From the NCBI GenBank assembly GCA_905194315.1, contig CAJJRX010000031.1, positions 1 through 22,991 of the forward strand: 22,991 nt of DNA, read 5' to 3'. Of this stretch, positions 7,311 to 14,444 are shown piece after piece. Numbering within the stretch: the stretch's first letter is position 1; every line of letters begins with the position of its first letter. The notes beneath the pieces are model-generated. The model did not search any database, was not told where the DNA came from, and was given only the letters and a program-made list of their open reading frames with translations. Source of the DNA: an uncultured Sutterella sp. (GTDB taxonomy: Bacteria > Pseudomonadota > Gammaproteobacteria > Burkholderiales > Burkholderiaceae_F). Position numbers and translations under genes: made by a program.

Positions 7311-8207
7311 TTACTTTATTGCAAAGCCCTGCTCGCGTTCTTTTTTCCCGCTCTTGAAGTAGCGGAAGAAGTCGCTCGAGGGATCGACCACCATCACGTC
7401 ACTCTTCTGACGGAACGAATTGCGGTACGCATCAAGCGAACGGTAGAACCGGGCAAACTCGGGGTCACGTTCGAAGGCCCTGGCGTAGATATCCGCAGCC
7501 ATGGCATCGCCCTCACCCTTGATCTCCTGGGCCTCACGATAGGCCTGAGCAAGAATAACCTCGCTTTCGCGGTCGGCCGAAGCACGGATGCGTTCAGCCT
7601 GGGCGTTACCCTTGGAGCGCTCCTCCGAGGCAACACGTTTACGTTCGGCTTCCATACGGCGGTAGACCGACTCGGAAATCTCAGGCGTGAAATCCACGCG
7701 CTTCATGCGCACGTCCACAATACCGATCCCCACGTCGCCGACGCGGTTCTGCAGCATGGTCGAAATTTCCCGCATGGCCTTTTCACGCTCCGAGGAGGTG
7801 ATCTGATTGACCGTGCGCTTGTTGACCACGACGTTGAGCACGTCACGCAGGAGTGCCGAGAGGCGGTTTTCCGCTGCCATCTCGTTACCCTGGAACGACA
7901 CCCAGTAGAGGCGGGGATCCTCCACACGCCACTTCACGAACGTGTCAATGAGCAGGTTTTTCTTTTCCGAAGTCTGCACCAGGTCGGCACCTGCGCCGTC
8001 CAGATTCAGAATGCGCTTGTCAAGATAGACCACATTCTGCAGCGGGGGCGGCAGCTTGAAGTGAAGCCCCGGATTATCCACCACGGTTTTCAGTTCACCC
8101 AGGGCAAAGACCAGGGCGTACTGACGTTCGCTCACGGTGTAAACGCACATGCGAAGTGCGATACCGATGAGCCCCAGAATCACAATCAGTGAACTCAGCT
8201 TTTTCAT
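7311..8207 (-). CDS. hflC: HflC, SPFH-family modulator of FtsH protease
   Basis: A 298-residue membrane protein with an N-terminal membrane anchor (about residues 5-24) and an SPFH/prohibitin domain (VSERQYALVFALGE onward). A long charged coiled-coil region rich in Ala, Glu and Arg follows (about 190-250, AEAERKRVASEERSKGNAQAER-like). With HflK it forms the large periplasm-facing cage around FtsH, restraining degradation of membrane proteins. Length is close to the usual 290-335. It starts 15 bases after the hflK stop with a very strong Shine-Dalgarno, GAGGAGGTG, so the two are translated together in similar amounts. A terminator follows. The start at the MKKLSSLIVILG segment is the only sensible one. 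Confidence 0.95.
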   Translation of the reverse strand: MKKLSSLIVILGLIGIALRMCVYTVSERQYALVFALGELKTVVDNPGLHFKLPPPLQNVVYLDKRILNLDGAGADLVQTSEKKNLLIDTFVKWRVEDPRLYWVSFQGNEMAAENRLSALLRDVLNVVVNKRTVNQITSSEREKAMREISTMLQNRVGDVGIGIVDVRMKRVDFTPEISESVYRRMEAERKRVASEERSKGNAQAERIRASADRESEVILAQAYREAQEIKGEGDAMAADIYARAFERDPEFARFYRSLDAYRNSFRQKSDVMVVDPSSDFFRYFKSGKKEREQGFAIK

Positions 8208-8222
8208 CTCACACCTCCTCGA

Positions 8223-9773
8223 TTAGCGTTCACGGCTCAGGCGGTAGACCTGCTCGGGCATTGCATGTGAGCGGTCGGTACCGGACTGCTGCGCTCCACC
8301 CATGGCCTGTGCCGGAGTGGGATTGCCGGTTGAGGGGGCTGAATCGCGGCGGGCTGCCTGATTCACAGCATCTTCCGCGCTCTGCTTTGTGGATTCCACA
8401 ATCTTTTCAAGCGGCAGATAAAGCATGTTGTTGCCGCTTCTCGAGTCCACAAACACCTTGGTGGTGTGCGAGAGAACATCCCTGACCGCATCGATGTAGA
8501 GACGGTCACGGGTCACCTCGGGCGCTTTGGCGTATTCAGTCTGCAGCTTCGCGAACCGGGCCGCGTCACCCTTGGCGGTTTCCACGATACGGGCCTGATA
8601 CCCCATCGCGTCCTCCTTGAGGCGGGCGGCGGTACCCTGCGCGCGCGGCAGAACGGCGTTGCGGTATTCCTCACCGAGGTTGATCGAGCGCTCGCGGTCC
8701 TGTCCGGCCTTCACGGCATCGTTAAAGGCGGCCTGAACCTGCTGCGGCGGCTGGGCATTCTGAATGGCCACACTCATGATTTCAATACCCGACGTGTACC
8801 GGTCGAGCATGTCCTGCATCGAGGTACGGACAGCCTCGGCGATTTCCGCCTTGTTCTCAAAGAGCACGCTGTCCATGGTCTTGCGGCCCACCACTTCACG
8901 CATGGCGGATTCAGCCGCCTGCACGACGGTGCGCTCGGGCTGACGGATATTGAAGACGTAGTCACGTGCGCCCTGACCGGGTTTGATGCGGTACTGCACC
9001 GTGAACTGCATATCCACGATGTTTTCATCGTCCGTGAGCATCAGCGCTTCACTCAGGCGGTTGGACTGACTGGCGGCACCGATTTCAGCGGTTCGCACAC
9101 TGCTCACGTCAACGAGCTGCACATCCTGCACGGGCATGGGCACATGCCAGCGAAAGCCCGGCGGTGTCGATTCGGAATAGCGACCGAACGTGGTCACAAT
9201 ACCGGTCTGACCTTCAGGGACAATGTAAAAGCCGGTGGCGGCCCAGCCAACGAGGGCAACCAGAAGGAGCAGTCCCATCCCGAAGCGGGTTCCCGTTCCG
9301 AAACCTCTCGGTGTGATGGGCGGAATGGGCGGACGCCAGTTGTTGCCGTCGCCAGCCTTCTGACGGCTCCGGCGCGGCTCTTCTGATCTGCCGGCGCGCG
9401 ATTCACGCGGCGGCTCGGCATCCTCGATATCGTCCCGGGAAAAGTCGTCACGGCTCTTGAGTCTGGAACGGCGTTTGGCCTCATCATCCCCCTCTTTGAA
9501 GTCAATCCCCAGAATCCGGGCGAGTTTCTCCTCGATGGTTCTGCGGACCTCATTGAGGTCTTTATCCAGTTTGTCACGCATGTCGTCACCTGCATCACCG
9601 CGGTTGTTAGCGCTGTTGCGGTTTTTTCTGAAGTTGCTGCTGACAGAATCATCGTCACGGCTCTGTCTTGCGTCCTGACGGCTGTCACGGGAATCCTCAG
9701 AACTCTGCGCTTCGGAATCTTTCTTGTCGGGCTCTTCCGAGTCTCGGCCCCAGCGGGGGTCATTTAAGGGCAT
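8223..9773 (-). CDS. hflK: HflK, SPFH-family modulator of FtsH, with long charged N-terminus
   Basis: A 516-residue partner of HflC. After a membrane segment at about residues 166-184 (FGMGLLLLVALVGWAATGFY) come the SPFH domain (IVPEGQTGIVTTFGRYS) and the helical region with VQAAFNDAVKAGQDRERSINLGEEYRNAVLPRA-type sequence (written here only in outline). The roughly 160 residues before the membrane segment are highly charged (repeated Ser-Arg-Asp and Glu), with one predicted helix near 70-90, and are about twice as long as in E. coli HflK. The start at 9773 gives the usual MPLNDPRWGR and follows GGAG; an upstream in-frame ATG at 9785 would add four residues. The gene is separated from hflX by an oppositely oriented peptidase gene and so must have its own promoter. 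Confidence 0.94.
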   Translation of the reverse strand: MPLNDPRWGRDSEEPDKKDSEAQSSEDSRDSRQDARQSRDDDSVSSNFRKNRNSANNRGDAGDDMRDKLDKDLNEVRRTIEEKLARILGIDFKEGDDEAKRRSRLKSRDDFSRDDIEDAEPPRESRAGRSEEPRRSRQKAGDGNNWRPPIPPITPRGFGTGTRFGMGLLLLVALVGWAATGFYIVPEGQTGIVTTFGRYSESTPPGFRWHVPMPVQDVQLVDVSSVRTAEIGAASQSNRLSEALMLTDDENIVDMQFTVQYRIKPGQGARDYVFNIRQPERTVVQAAESAMREVVGRKTMDSVLFENKAEIAEAVRTSMQDMLDRYTSGIEIMSVAIQNAQPPQQVQAAFNDAVKAGQDRERSINLGEEYRNAVLPRAQGTAARLKEDAMGYQARIVETAKGDAARFAKLQTEYAKAPEVTRDRLYIDAVRDVLSHTTKVFVDSRSGNNMLYLPLEKIVESTKQSAEDAVNQAARRDSAPSTGNPTPAQAMGGAQQSGTDRSHAMPEQVYRLSRER

Positions 9774-9797
9774 TTCTTGCTCCACTTCAATTCACAG

Positions 9798-9864
9798 CAC
9801 CGGCCACGCCGGCCGGTGTGTTCTGCGCGCCGTCTGCCGGGGGTTGTCTGTGGTGAGCACAGAC
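9798..9864 (-). other. Two hairpins in the hflK leader
   Basis: Two perfect inverted repeats lie between the candidate promoter and hflK: GTCTGTG/CACAGAC (9846-9852 and 9858-9864, five-base loop) and CACCGGCC/GGCCGGTG (9798-9805 and 9811-9818, five-base loop). Neither is followed by T on the minus strand, so they look like stable 5' leader structures or protein sites rather than terminators. The gene-proximal one ends about 25 bases before the start codon. Confidence 0.45.
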
Positions 9865-9906
9865 CCGGCGGCCGGATCGGGCAGTATCGTTTGAACTATT
9901 CGATCT

Positions 9907-9934
9907 ATTGTATAGAAATTCAGGCGCTTTTCAG
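9907..9934 (-). promoter_or_regulatory. Candidate promoter of hflKC
   Basis: On the minus strand CTGAAA (9929-9934) and TACAAT (9907-9912) match sigma-70 at four and five of six positions with a 16-base spacer. It is about 134 bases upstream of hflK and divergent from the M20 gene. hflKC needs a promoter here because the upstream gene faces the other way. Confidence 0.4.
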
Positions 9935-10029
9935 CTTATGGCTGTCGAGAAAATGCGCGCCGGGACGCTCAGCCGGGCTCAAGGAACTGTCCGTGCTCTC
10001 TGTGCCCGTGGCAGCCGGCACATATCCGG

Positions 10030-10060
10030 TTGCGCTCACGGGCGGCGGATTTGCTACACT
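10030..10060 (+). promoter_or_regulatory. Candidate promoter of the M20 peptidase gene
   Basis: TTGCGC (10030-10035) and TACACT (10055-10060, preceded by TTTGC) are a weak sigma-70-like pair with a 19-base spacer, about 94 bases before the ATG. The T-rich stretch at 10127-10139 just before the ribosome-binding site may help translation. Confidence 0.3.
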
Positions 10061-10153
10061 CATCATTATCCCGGGCGCCTGTGCGCCCGCAGGAGACCTC
10101 TCCGGCCCCGGTGCCGGACAGTTACAGATTTTTTCTTTTTCGGAGTGTGTGTA

Positions 10154-11269
10154 ATGACCGTACTGAACGATTACCTCAAGGATCTCGCCGAGCTGGTTAA
10201 CCTCGACGCCGGCACCGCCAACATCGCCGGTGTCACCCGTGCAGCTGAAATCATGAAGGCGCATTTTGACGCCATCGGCTTTACGACCGAGCTTGTGGAC
10301 CTGGGACCTGAGGTGGGCCGCGGTCTGATCGCCCGCAACAAACCCGATGCCGATCACTACGACGTGCTCATGAACGCTCACCTCGACACCGTGTTCCCCG
10401 ACGGCACCGCCGCCGCGCGTCCCTTCACCGTCGAAGGCGACCTTGCCCACGGCCCCGGATGCTCGGACTGCAAGAGCGGTGTGCTTGCGATTTTCTACGC
10501 CCTCAAAGCTGCCCGTCCTGAAGATCTGGAACGTCTCTCGATCTGCGTAGCCTACAACCCGGACGAGGAAACCGGCTCCAAGCACTCGAGCGCCTGGCTC
10601 AAAGAGGTCGGTGCCAAAGCGAAGAATGTGCTGATTTTTGAAGCCGCCCGTGCCGGTGGCAAGCTTGTGCGTTCGCGCAAGGGTGTGCAGACCTTCAAGG
10701 TGACCTTCCAGGGTCGCGCCGCCCATGCCGGCAACAATCCGCACGACGGTCTCAATGCCAACGTCGCCGCCATGCGCTTTGCCCTTGCGGCCTATGAGCT
10801 CGCCAATGCCGAAAAAGGCACCACGGTCAACCCCGGCGTGATTCACGGCGGTACGGTCTCCAATGTCATTCCGGCGGCCTGCACCCTGGAAATCGACACC
10901 CGCTTCTGGTTCGATCCGGACGGTGCCGAACTGCGCTCGCAGATCGAAGAGCTCGCCCGCAAAGAATGGGTTCCGGGTGTCACACAGGAATGCGTGGTGC
11001 GTAACTACAGCCCCGCCATGCCGCTCTCGCCTGAAACCAAGGAACTCGTTGCGAAGATTACCGAGGCCGCCCGCCTCGAAGGCTTCACCGCGGAATGGGT
11101 TGATGCCGGCGGCGGCAGTGACGGCAACCACATCGCCGAAATGGGTGTGCCGGTTGTTGACGGCTGCGGTCCTGACGGCGGCGCCTTCCACAGCGACAAG
11201 GAATTCCTGAGCCTGAATACGGTCGAAGAACGTATCCGCATGGTCTCGCGCTTCCTGACGCTCATCTGA
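10154..11269 (+). CDS. M20-family zinc carboxypeptidase, glutamate carboxypeptidase (CPG2)-like
   Basis: A 371-residue metallopeptidase of the M20 family, related to glutamate carboxypeptidase G2. The co-catalytic zinc site can be followed: His76 and Asp78 in NAHLDTVFP, Asp105 in GPGCSDCKSG, Glu138-Glu139 in NPDEETGS (catalytic base and ligand), Glu163 in IFEAARAGG and His346 in GGAFHSDKE. The GRAAHAGN segment near 198-204 belongs to the dimerisation (lid) domain. The usual DMKGG at the Asp ligand is DCKSG here. It lacks a signal peptide, unlike secreted CPG2, so it should be cytoplasmic, cleaving C-terminal Glu from a peptide or folate-like or N-acyl substrate; the substrate is unknown. The start at 10154 follows GGAG. 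It lies alone on the plus strand between hflX and hflK, convergent with hflX across a shared terminator, which points to insertion into an ancestral operon. Confidence 0.88.
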   Translation: MTVLNDYLKDLAELVNLDAGTANIAGVTRAAEIMKAHFDAIGFTTELVDLGPEVGRGLIARNKPDADHYDVLMNAHLDTVFPDGTAAARPFTVEGDLAHGPGCSDCKSGVLAIFYALKAARPEDLERLSICVAYNPDEETGSKHSSAWLKEVGAKAKNVLIFEAARAGGKLVRSRKGVQTFKVTFQGRAAHAGNNPHDGLNANVAAMRFALAAYELANAEKGTTVNPGVIHGGTVSNVIPAACTLEIDTRFWFDPDGAELRSQIEELARKEWVPGVTQECVVRNYSPAMPLSPETKELVAKITEAARLEGFTAEWVDAGGGSDGNHIAEMGVPVVDGCGPDGGAFHSDKEFLSLNTVEERIRMVSRFLTLI

Positions 11270-11294
11270 CGGACGCCCCTGCACTGATGCAGAA

Positions 11295-11320
11295 AAAGGC
11301 TGCCTTCACGGGCAGCCTTT
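11295..11320. terminator. Bidirectional terminator between the M20 gene and hflX
   Basis: AAAGGCTGCC (11295-11304) and GGCAGCCTTT (11311-11320) are perfect ten-base arms around TTCACG. T-rich bases follow on the plus strand (ATGTTTTG), and the A-run to the left gives CTTTTTC on the minus strand. It sits between two convergent stops, 11269 and 11348. Confidence 0.85.
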
Positions 11321-11347
11321 ATGTTTTGTGCGGCTCAGCAGCCTCAC

Positions 11348-12532
11348 TCAGAGATAGTTCTCAATATTGTCATCGGCAAGCAGCGCCTGCTCGCGTTCAA
11401 TCTCGGAAACCTCCCACTCCTCGGGTTCACGCGGCTCATTGGGATGCTCGACGCGCCAGCGGTGAGCAAACTCGCCAATGGCGCTTCTGAGCAGATCGAG
11501 CCCTTCACCGGTGAGCGCGGACACGGTCACGGACTTCGGACGTCCTTCTGCGTCGCGCAGGATCTCAGGTTCAAGCCCGGCCTGATCGATCTTGTTGTAG
11601 ACAAGAATCACCGGCACATCATCGGCGCTGATCTCCTCGAGCACTTTCTCGACCTCACGGATCTGATCCTCGCGCACCGGCGAGGAGGCATCCACCACAT
11701 GCAAAAGCAGATCCGCATGCACGGTCTCGTCAAGCGTTGACTTGAACGCCTCAATGAGCTGATGGGGCAGTCCGCGGATAAATCCCACAGTGTCGCTCGC
11801 CACCACCGTCTCCTCATCACTGATCCAGCAGCGGCGTGCTGTCGTATCCAGTGTTGCAAAGAGCTGGTCTGCGGCGTAACTGCTCGCACGGGTGAGCTTG
11901 TTGAAAAGCGTCGACTTGCCCGCATTCGTATACCCGACAAGCGACACGGTCAGCGTGTCACCCTTGACGCGGGCTTTGCGCTGGGTGCTGCGCTGACGGT
12001 TAAGCTTTTTGAGCTGATCACGCAGCTGCTTCATGCGCACGCCGATCATACGGCGGTCAAGTTCGATCTGCTTTTCGCCCGGCCCGCCGGTCTTGCCGAG
12101 ACCGCCGCGCTGACGCTCAAGATGGGTCCAGCCGCGCACAAGTCGGGTCGAGAGATGCTCGAGCTGAGCGAGTTCGACCTGCAGCCGCCCTTCGCGGCTC
12201 TTGGCACGGGCACGGAAAATATCAAGAATGAGCTGTGTGCGGTCAAGCACCGGCAGATCGATGGCACGCTCAATGTTGCGCTGCTGCGCCGCCGAAAGCG
12301 GCACATCAAACACCACCACCTGTGCGTTGGCAGCTCTGGCCATCTCGCCGAGCTCTTCCACCTTGCCCGAGCCGATAAAAAATGCAGGATCCGGTTTATC
12401 ACGCTTGGCGGTCATCAGACCGCAGGGCTCCAGATTGTCCGATTTCACCAGGAGCGCCAGCTCATCGGCAGAGTCGTTATAGACACTTCGCCCGATCGTT
12501 ACGGTCACGAGAAGCGCGCGCGAAGTCTTCAC
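11348..12532 (-). CDS. hflX: GTPase HflX (ribosome-associated)
   Basis: About 394 residues from the proposed GTG. HflX is an OBG-HflX GTPase that splits stalled or heat-damaged 70S ribosomes. The N-terminal domain (PDPAFFIGSGKVEELG, DRTQLILDIF, RLVRGWTHLERQRGG) is followed by a basic coiled coil. The G domain comes next: G1 GYTNAGKST near residues 200-208, G3 SDTVGFIRGLP and G4 NKID. The C-terminus is acidic, ending EQALLADDNIENYL. The start is unclear. No in-frame ATG lies between the hfq stop (12567) and the first conserved residues. Candidates are GTG at 12532 (VKTSRALLVTV), which lacks a Shine-Dalgarno; an ATC at 12565 placed seven bases after a GGAG; and an ATG at 12628 inside hfq with no Shine-Dalgarno. 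The gene directly follows hfq, its usual partner. Confidence 0.92.
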   Translation of the reverse strand: MKTSRALLVTVTIGRSVYNDSADELALLVKSDNLEPCGLMTAKRDKPDPAFFIGSGKVEELGEMARAANAQVVVFDVPLSAAQQRNIERAIDLPVLDRTQLILDIFRARAKSREGRLQVELAQLEHLSTRLVRGWTHLERQRGGLGKTGGPGEKQIELDRRMIGVRMKQLRDQLKKLNRQRSTQRKARVKGDTLTVSLVGYTNAGKSTLFNKLTRASSYAADQLFATLDTTARRCWISDEETVVASDTVGFIRGLPHQLIEAFKSTLDETVHADLLLHVVDASSPVREDQIREVEKVLEEISADDVPVILVYNKIDQAGLEPEILRDAEGRPKSVTVSALTGEGLDLLRSAIGEFAHRWRVEHPNEPREPEEWEVSEIEREQALLADDNIENYL

Positions 12533-12566
12533 TTCGCGCTGTGAATCAATCTGAAAGATAGCGATC

Positions 12567-12800
12567 TTATTTCTCCAGTTCGGCAGGCATCGTGACGGCG
12601 CGGGTGGGCACCACAGTGCTGATGGCATGTTTGTAAACCATCTGCGTCACCGTGTTGCGAAGCAGCACCACGTACTGGTCAAAAGATTCAATCTGTCCCT
12701 GAAGTTTGATACCGTTCACAAGGTAAATAGAAACGGGAATGTGTTCTTTACGGAGGCTGTTGAGGAACGGATCTTGTAAAAGCTGACCCTTTGTAGTCAT
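12567..12800 (-). CDS. hfq: RNA chaperone Hfq
   Basis: A 77-residue Sm-like protein that forms a hexameric ring and pairs small RNAs with mRNAs. The sequence is nearly canonical: QLLQDPFLN (proximal-face Gln9), NGIKLQGQIESFDQY, and the Sm2 motif YKHAIS (56-61, with the conserved Lys57-His58 pair). The lateral rim reads RKEH (17-20) rather than the RRER of E. coli, as is usual in betaproteobacteria. The C-terminal tail is very short. The ATG at 12800 is chosen over an in-frame GTG at 12818; GGAGAAG lies about ten bases upstream. A terminator upstream separates it from der, so hfq-hflX starts from its own promoter, and the leader carries a striking palindrome. Confidence 0.97.
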   Translation of the reverse strand: MTTKGQLLQDPFLNSLRKEHIPVSIYLVNGIKLQGQIESFDQYVVLLRNTVTQMVYKHAISTVVPTRAVTMPAELEK

Positions 12801-12966
12801 AATTATTCTTCTCCACACAAGCGGTCCGATTGTAAGGAATCGGTGACCCTCGGTATATTGTTTTTCTTATTCATGACGCAGCCGGCGTCATGAAACCTAG
12901 AGTTGTTCCTTTTCTGGGGGAACTTTCATACATATTAACACTACTCAAACCGTTCATTCCTGAAAA
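12801..12966 (-). promoter_or_regulatory. hfq leader and promoter region
   Basis: Between the der terminator and hfq lies an AT-richer leader. It includes TTCATGACGC/GCGTCATGAA (12870-12879 and 12885-12894, five-base loop), followed on the minus strand by the A-rich AATAAGAAAAACAATAT. I cannot place a convincing -35/-10 pair; TTGAGT with TAATAT-like bases near 12935-12950 is badly spaced. Hfq of E. coli is known to bind its own leader, so this hairpin plus A-rich tract is a reasonable autoregulatory site, which is inference. Confidence 0.45.
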
Positions 12967-12990
12967 AAAGCGCTTCTTTCGAAGCGCTTT
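12961..12990 (-). terminator. Rho-independent terminator of der
   Basis: On the minus strand AAAGCGCTTC (12981-12990 on the plus map) pairs perfectly with GAAGCGCTTT (12967-12976) across a GAAA tetraloop and runs into seven T. It starts 21 bases past the der stop. It is one of the strongest terminators in the window. Confidence 0.92.
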
Positions 12991-13011
12991 GTAACGGGTT
13001 AACGTTTGTTA

Positions 13012-14352
13012 TCAGCGTTTGTCGTCTTTAACGTACGGATTATCCTTCGTACGGAACTCAATACGCAGCGGCGTACCGGCAAGATCAAACTTCTCGCGGA
13101 AGAAGCTCTCAAGGTAACGGCGGTAGGACTCGCCGATATCCTCAAGGGCATTGCCGTGAATCACAATCACGGGCGGATTGGAGCCGCCCTGATGCGCATA
13201 GCGGGGCTTCGGTCGGCCGCCGCGGGCGCGCGGGGGCTGCTGACGCTCGACCGCCTCGAGCAGTGCACGGGTGAGTTTGGGCGTGGAAATCTTACGGTAC
13301 GCGGCGGCATGCGCCTCGTCCACGGCACGCATCAGATGATTGAGCCCGTTACGCTTGAGCGCGGAAATGCGGATCATACGCGCCCAGCGCAGGAAATGAA
13401 GCTTGCGTTCAAGCTCAAGGCTGAACATCTCGCGCTGATAGCTGTCGAGCAGATCCCACTTGTTAACGGCGACAACCAGCGCACGACCGCTCTCGAGCAC
13501 ATAGCCGGCGATATGCGCGTCATGATCGGCGATGCCGTTTTTCGCATCCACCACGAGAATCACCACATTGGAATCCTCAATGGCCTGCAGCGTCTTGACC
13601 ACGGAAAATTTCTCCACAGCCTCAAACACCTTGCCTTTCTTGCGAAGCCCGGCCGTGTCGACAAGCTCGTAGGGACGGTCGTTGTATTCGAAATCCACCT
13701 TGATCGCGTCACGCGTGGTGCCCGGCATATCAAAAGCGATCAGACGCTCCTCGCCGATCAGCGCATTGATGAGGGTGGATTTGCCGGCATTCGGACGCCC
13801 GGCAAGTGTCACCTTCAGGCGGCGCGGTGCATCAGGATCCTCCGGCTCTTCGGGCTCATCCTCTTCAAAGCCTTCAAGCACCAGATCCATCACGCTCTTG
13901 ACGCCCTGACCGTGGGCGGCCGAAATCAGGTACGGCTCATTGAAACCGAGCTCGTAAAACTCCGCCTTGGCAATGTCACTGAGCCCTTCGGCCTTGTTCA
14001 CCACGAGGACAATTCTGCGGCCGGTTTCACGCAGATAGCGCGCAATACGCTGATCATGCGGCGTAAGACCGGAGCGGGCGTCGCAGACAAAGAGCACGAC
14101 GTCGGCTTCGGCAATGGCCAGTTCGGCCTGACCTGCCATGGCGCGGACAATCCCTTCGGACTTCACGGGCTCAAAACCCCCAGTGTCCACCACAATGTAG
14201 GGAACCGGGCCCACGCGTCCCTGACCATACTGGCGATCTCGGGTCAACCCGGGGAAATCGGCCACAATGGCGTCTCGCGAACGAGTCAATCGATTAAACA
14301 GTGTGGACTTGCCGACATTAGGGCGTCCAACTAAGGCAACAACTGGAAGCAT
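13012..14352 (-). CDS. der: Ribosome-assembly GTPase Der (EngA)
   Basis: A 446-residue GTPase with two tandem G domains, needed for maturation of the 50S ribosomal subunit. The first P-loop is GRPNVGKST (residues 9-17) and the second GRPNAGKST (185-193), each followed by switch and DTGG/DTAG motifs (DTAGLRKKGKV in the second). The first G4 reads NKAE (119-122) instead of NKxD, common in this class; the second is a normal NKWD. An acidic linker (EEDEPEEPEDPDAP) joins the domains and a KH-like domain ends the protein (PVIVIHGNALEDIGESYRRY). Length is normal. The ATG at 14352 directly begins the first G domain; its upstream region is A/T-rich without a clear Shine-Dalgarno. A terminator-like hairpin sits just before it. 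Confidence 0.97.
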   Translation of the reverse strand: MLPVVALVGRPNVGKSTLFNRLTRSRDAIVADFPGLTRDRQYGQGRVGPVPYIVVDTGGFEPVKSEGIVRAMAGQAELAIAEADVVLFVCDARSGLTPHDQRIARYLRETGRRIVLVVNKAEGLSDIAKAEFYELGFNEPYLISAAHGQGVKSVMDLVLEGFEEDEPEEPEDPDAPRRLKVTLAGRPNAGKSTLINALIGEERLIAFDMPGTTRDAIKVDFEYNDRPYELVDTAGLRKKGKVFEAVEKFSVVKTLQAIEDSNVVILVVDAKNGIADHDAHIAGYVLESGRALVVAVNKWDLLDSYQREMFSLELERKLHFLRWARMIRISALKRNGLNHLMRAVDEAHAAAYRKISTPKLTRALLEAVERQQPPRARGGRPKPRYAHQGGSNPPVIVIHGNALEDIGESYRRYLESFFREKFDLAGTPLRIEFRTKDNPYVKDDKR

Positions 14353-14362
14353 TTTTATAGAG

Positions 14363-14402
14363 AAATTAAAGAGCGGTCCGATGTATCTGCACCGGACCGC
14401 TC
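14363..14402 (-). terminator. Terminator-like hairpin between bamB and der
   Basis: GAGCGGTCCG (14371-14380) and CGGACCGCTC (14393-14402) form a perfect ten-base-pair stem around a 12-base loop, followed on the minus strand by TTTAATTTC. It lies 42 bases past the bamB stop and 18 bases before the der start. It may end or attenuate bamB transcription; partial read-through would still feed der. Confidence 0.65.
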
Positions 14403-14444
14403 AGGGTAAACACGACAGACTGTACAAATGTGTGCGACTGTCTG

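Larger units (their letters stand above)
9774..10153. other. Divergent intergenic region between hflK and the M20 peptidase
   Basis: These 380 bases hold no gene I can support. The left half contains the candidate hflKC promoter and two leader hairpins. The right half is GC-rich and holds a possible promoter for the peptidase gene plus a GGGCGC/GCGCCC hairpin at 10072-10087. Open reading frames continue through it on both strands but start without ribosome-binding sites and show no recognisable protein sequence. Confidence 0.6.

Noticed and set aside
10072..10139. GC-rich hairpins followed by a T-rich stretch before the M20 gene, suggesting an attenuator or riboswitch.
   Set aside because: The hairpin arms are short and the T-run starts about ten bases after the nearest stem, so it does not make a proper terminator; no riboswitch core is recognisable.
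9908..10153. Upstream in-frame extension of the M20 gene by 82 codons.
   Set aside because: No ribosome-binding site, composition unlike protein, and the ATG at 10154 has a GGAG and the normal family N-terminus.
9920..11284. A 454-codon frame on the minus strand opposite the M20 peptidase, which would have kept the hfl operon on one strand.
   Set aside because: The plus-strand frame has all M20 zinc ligands and a ribosome-binding site; the minus frame has no recognisable sequence.
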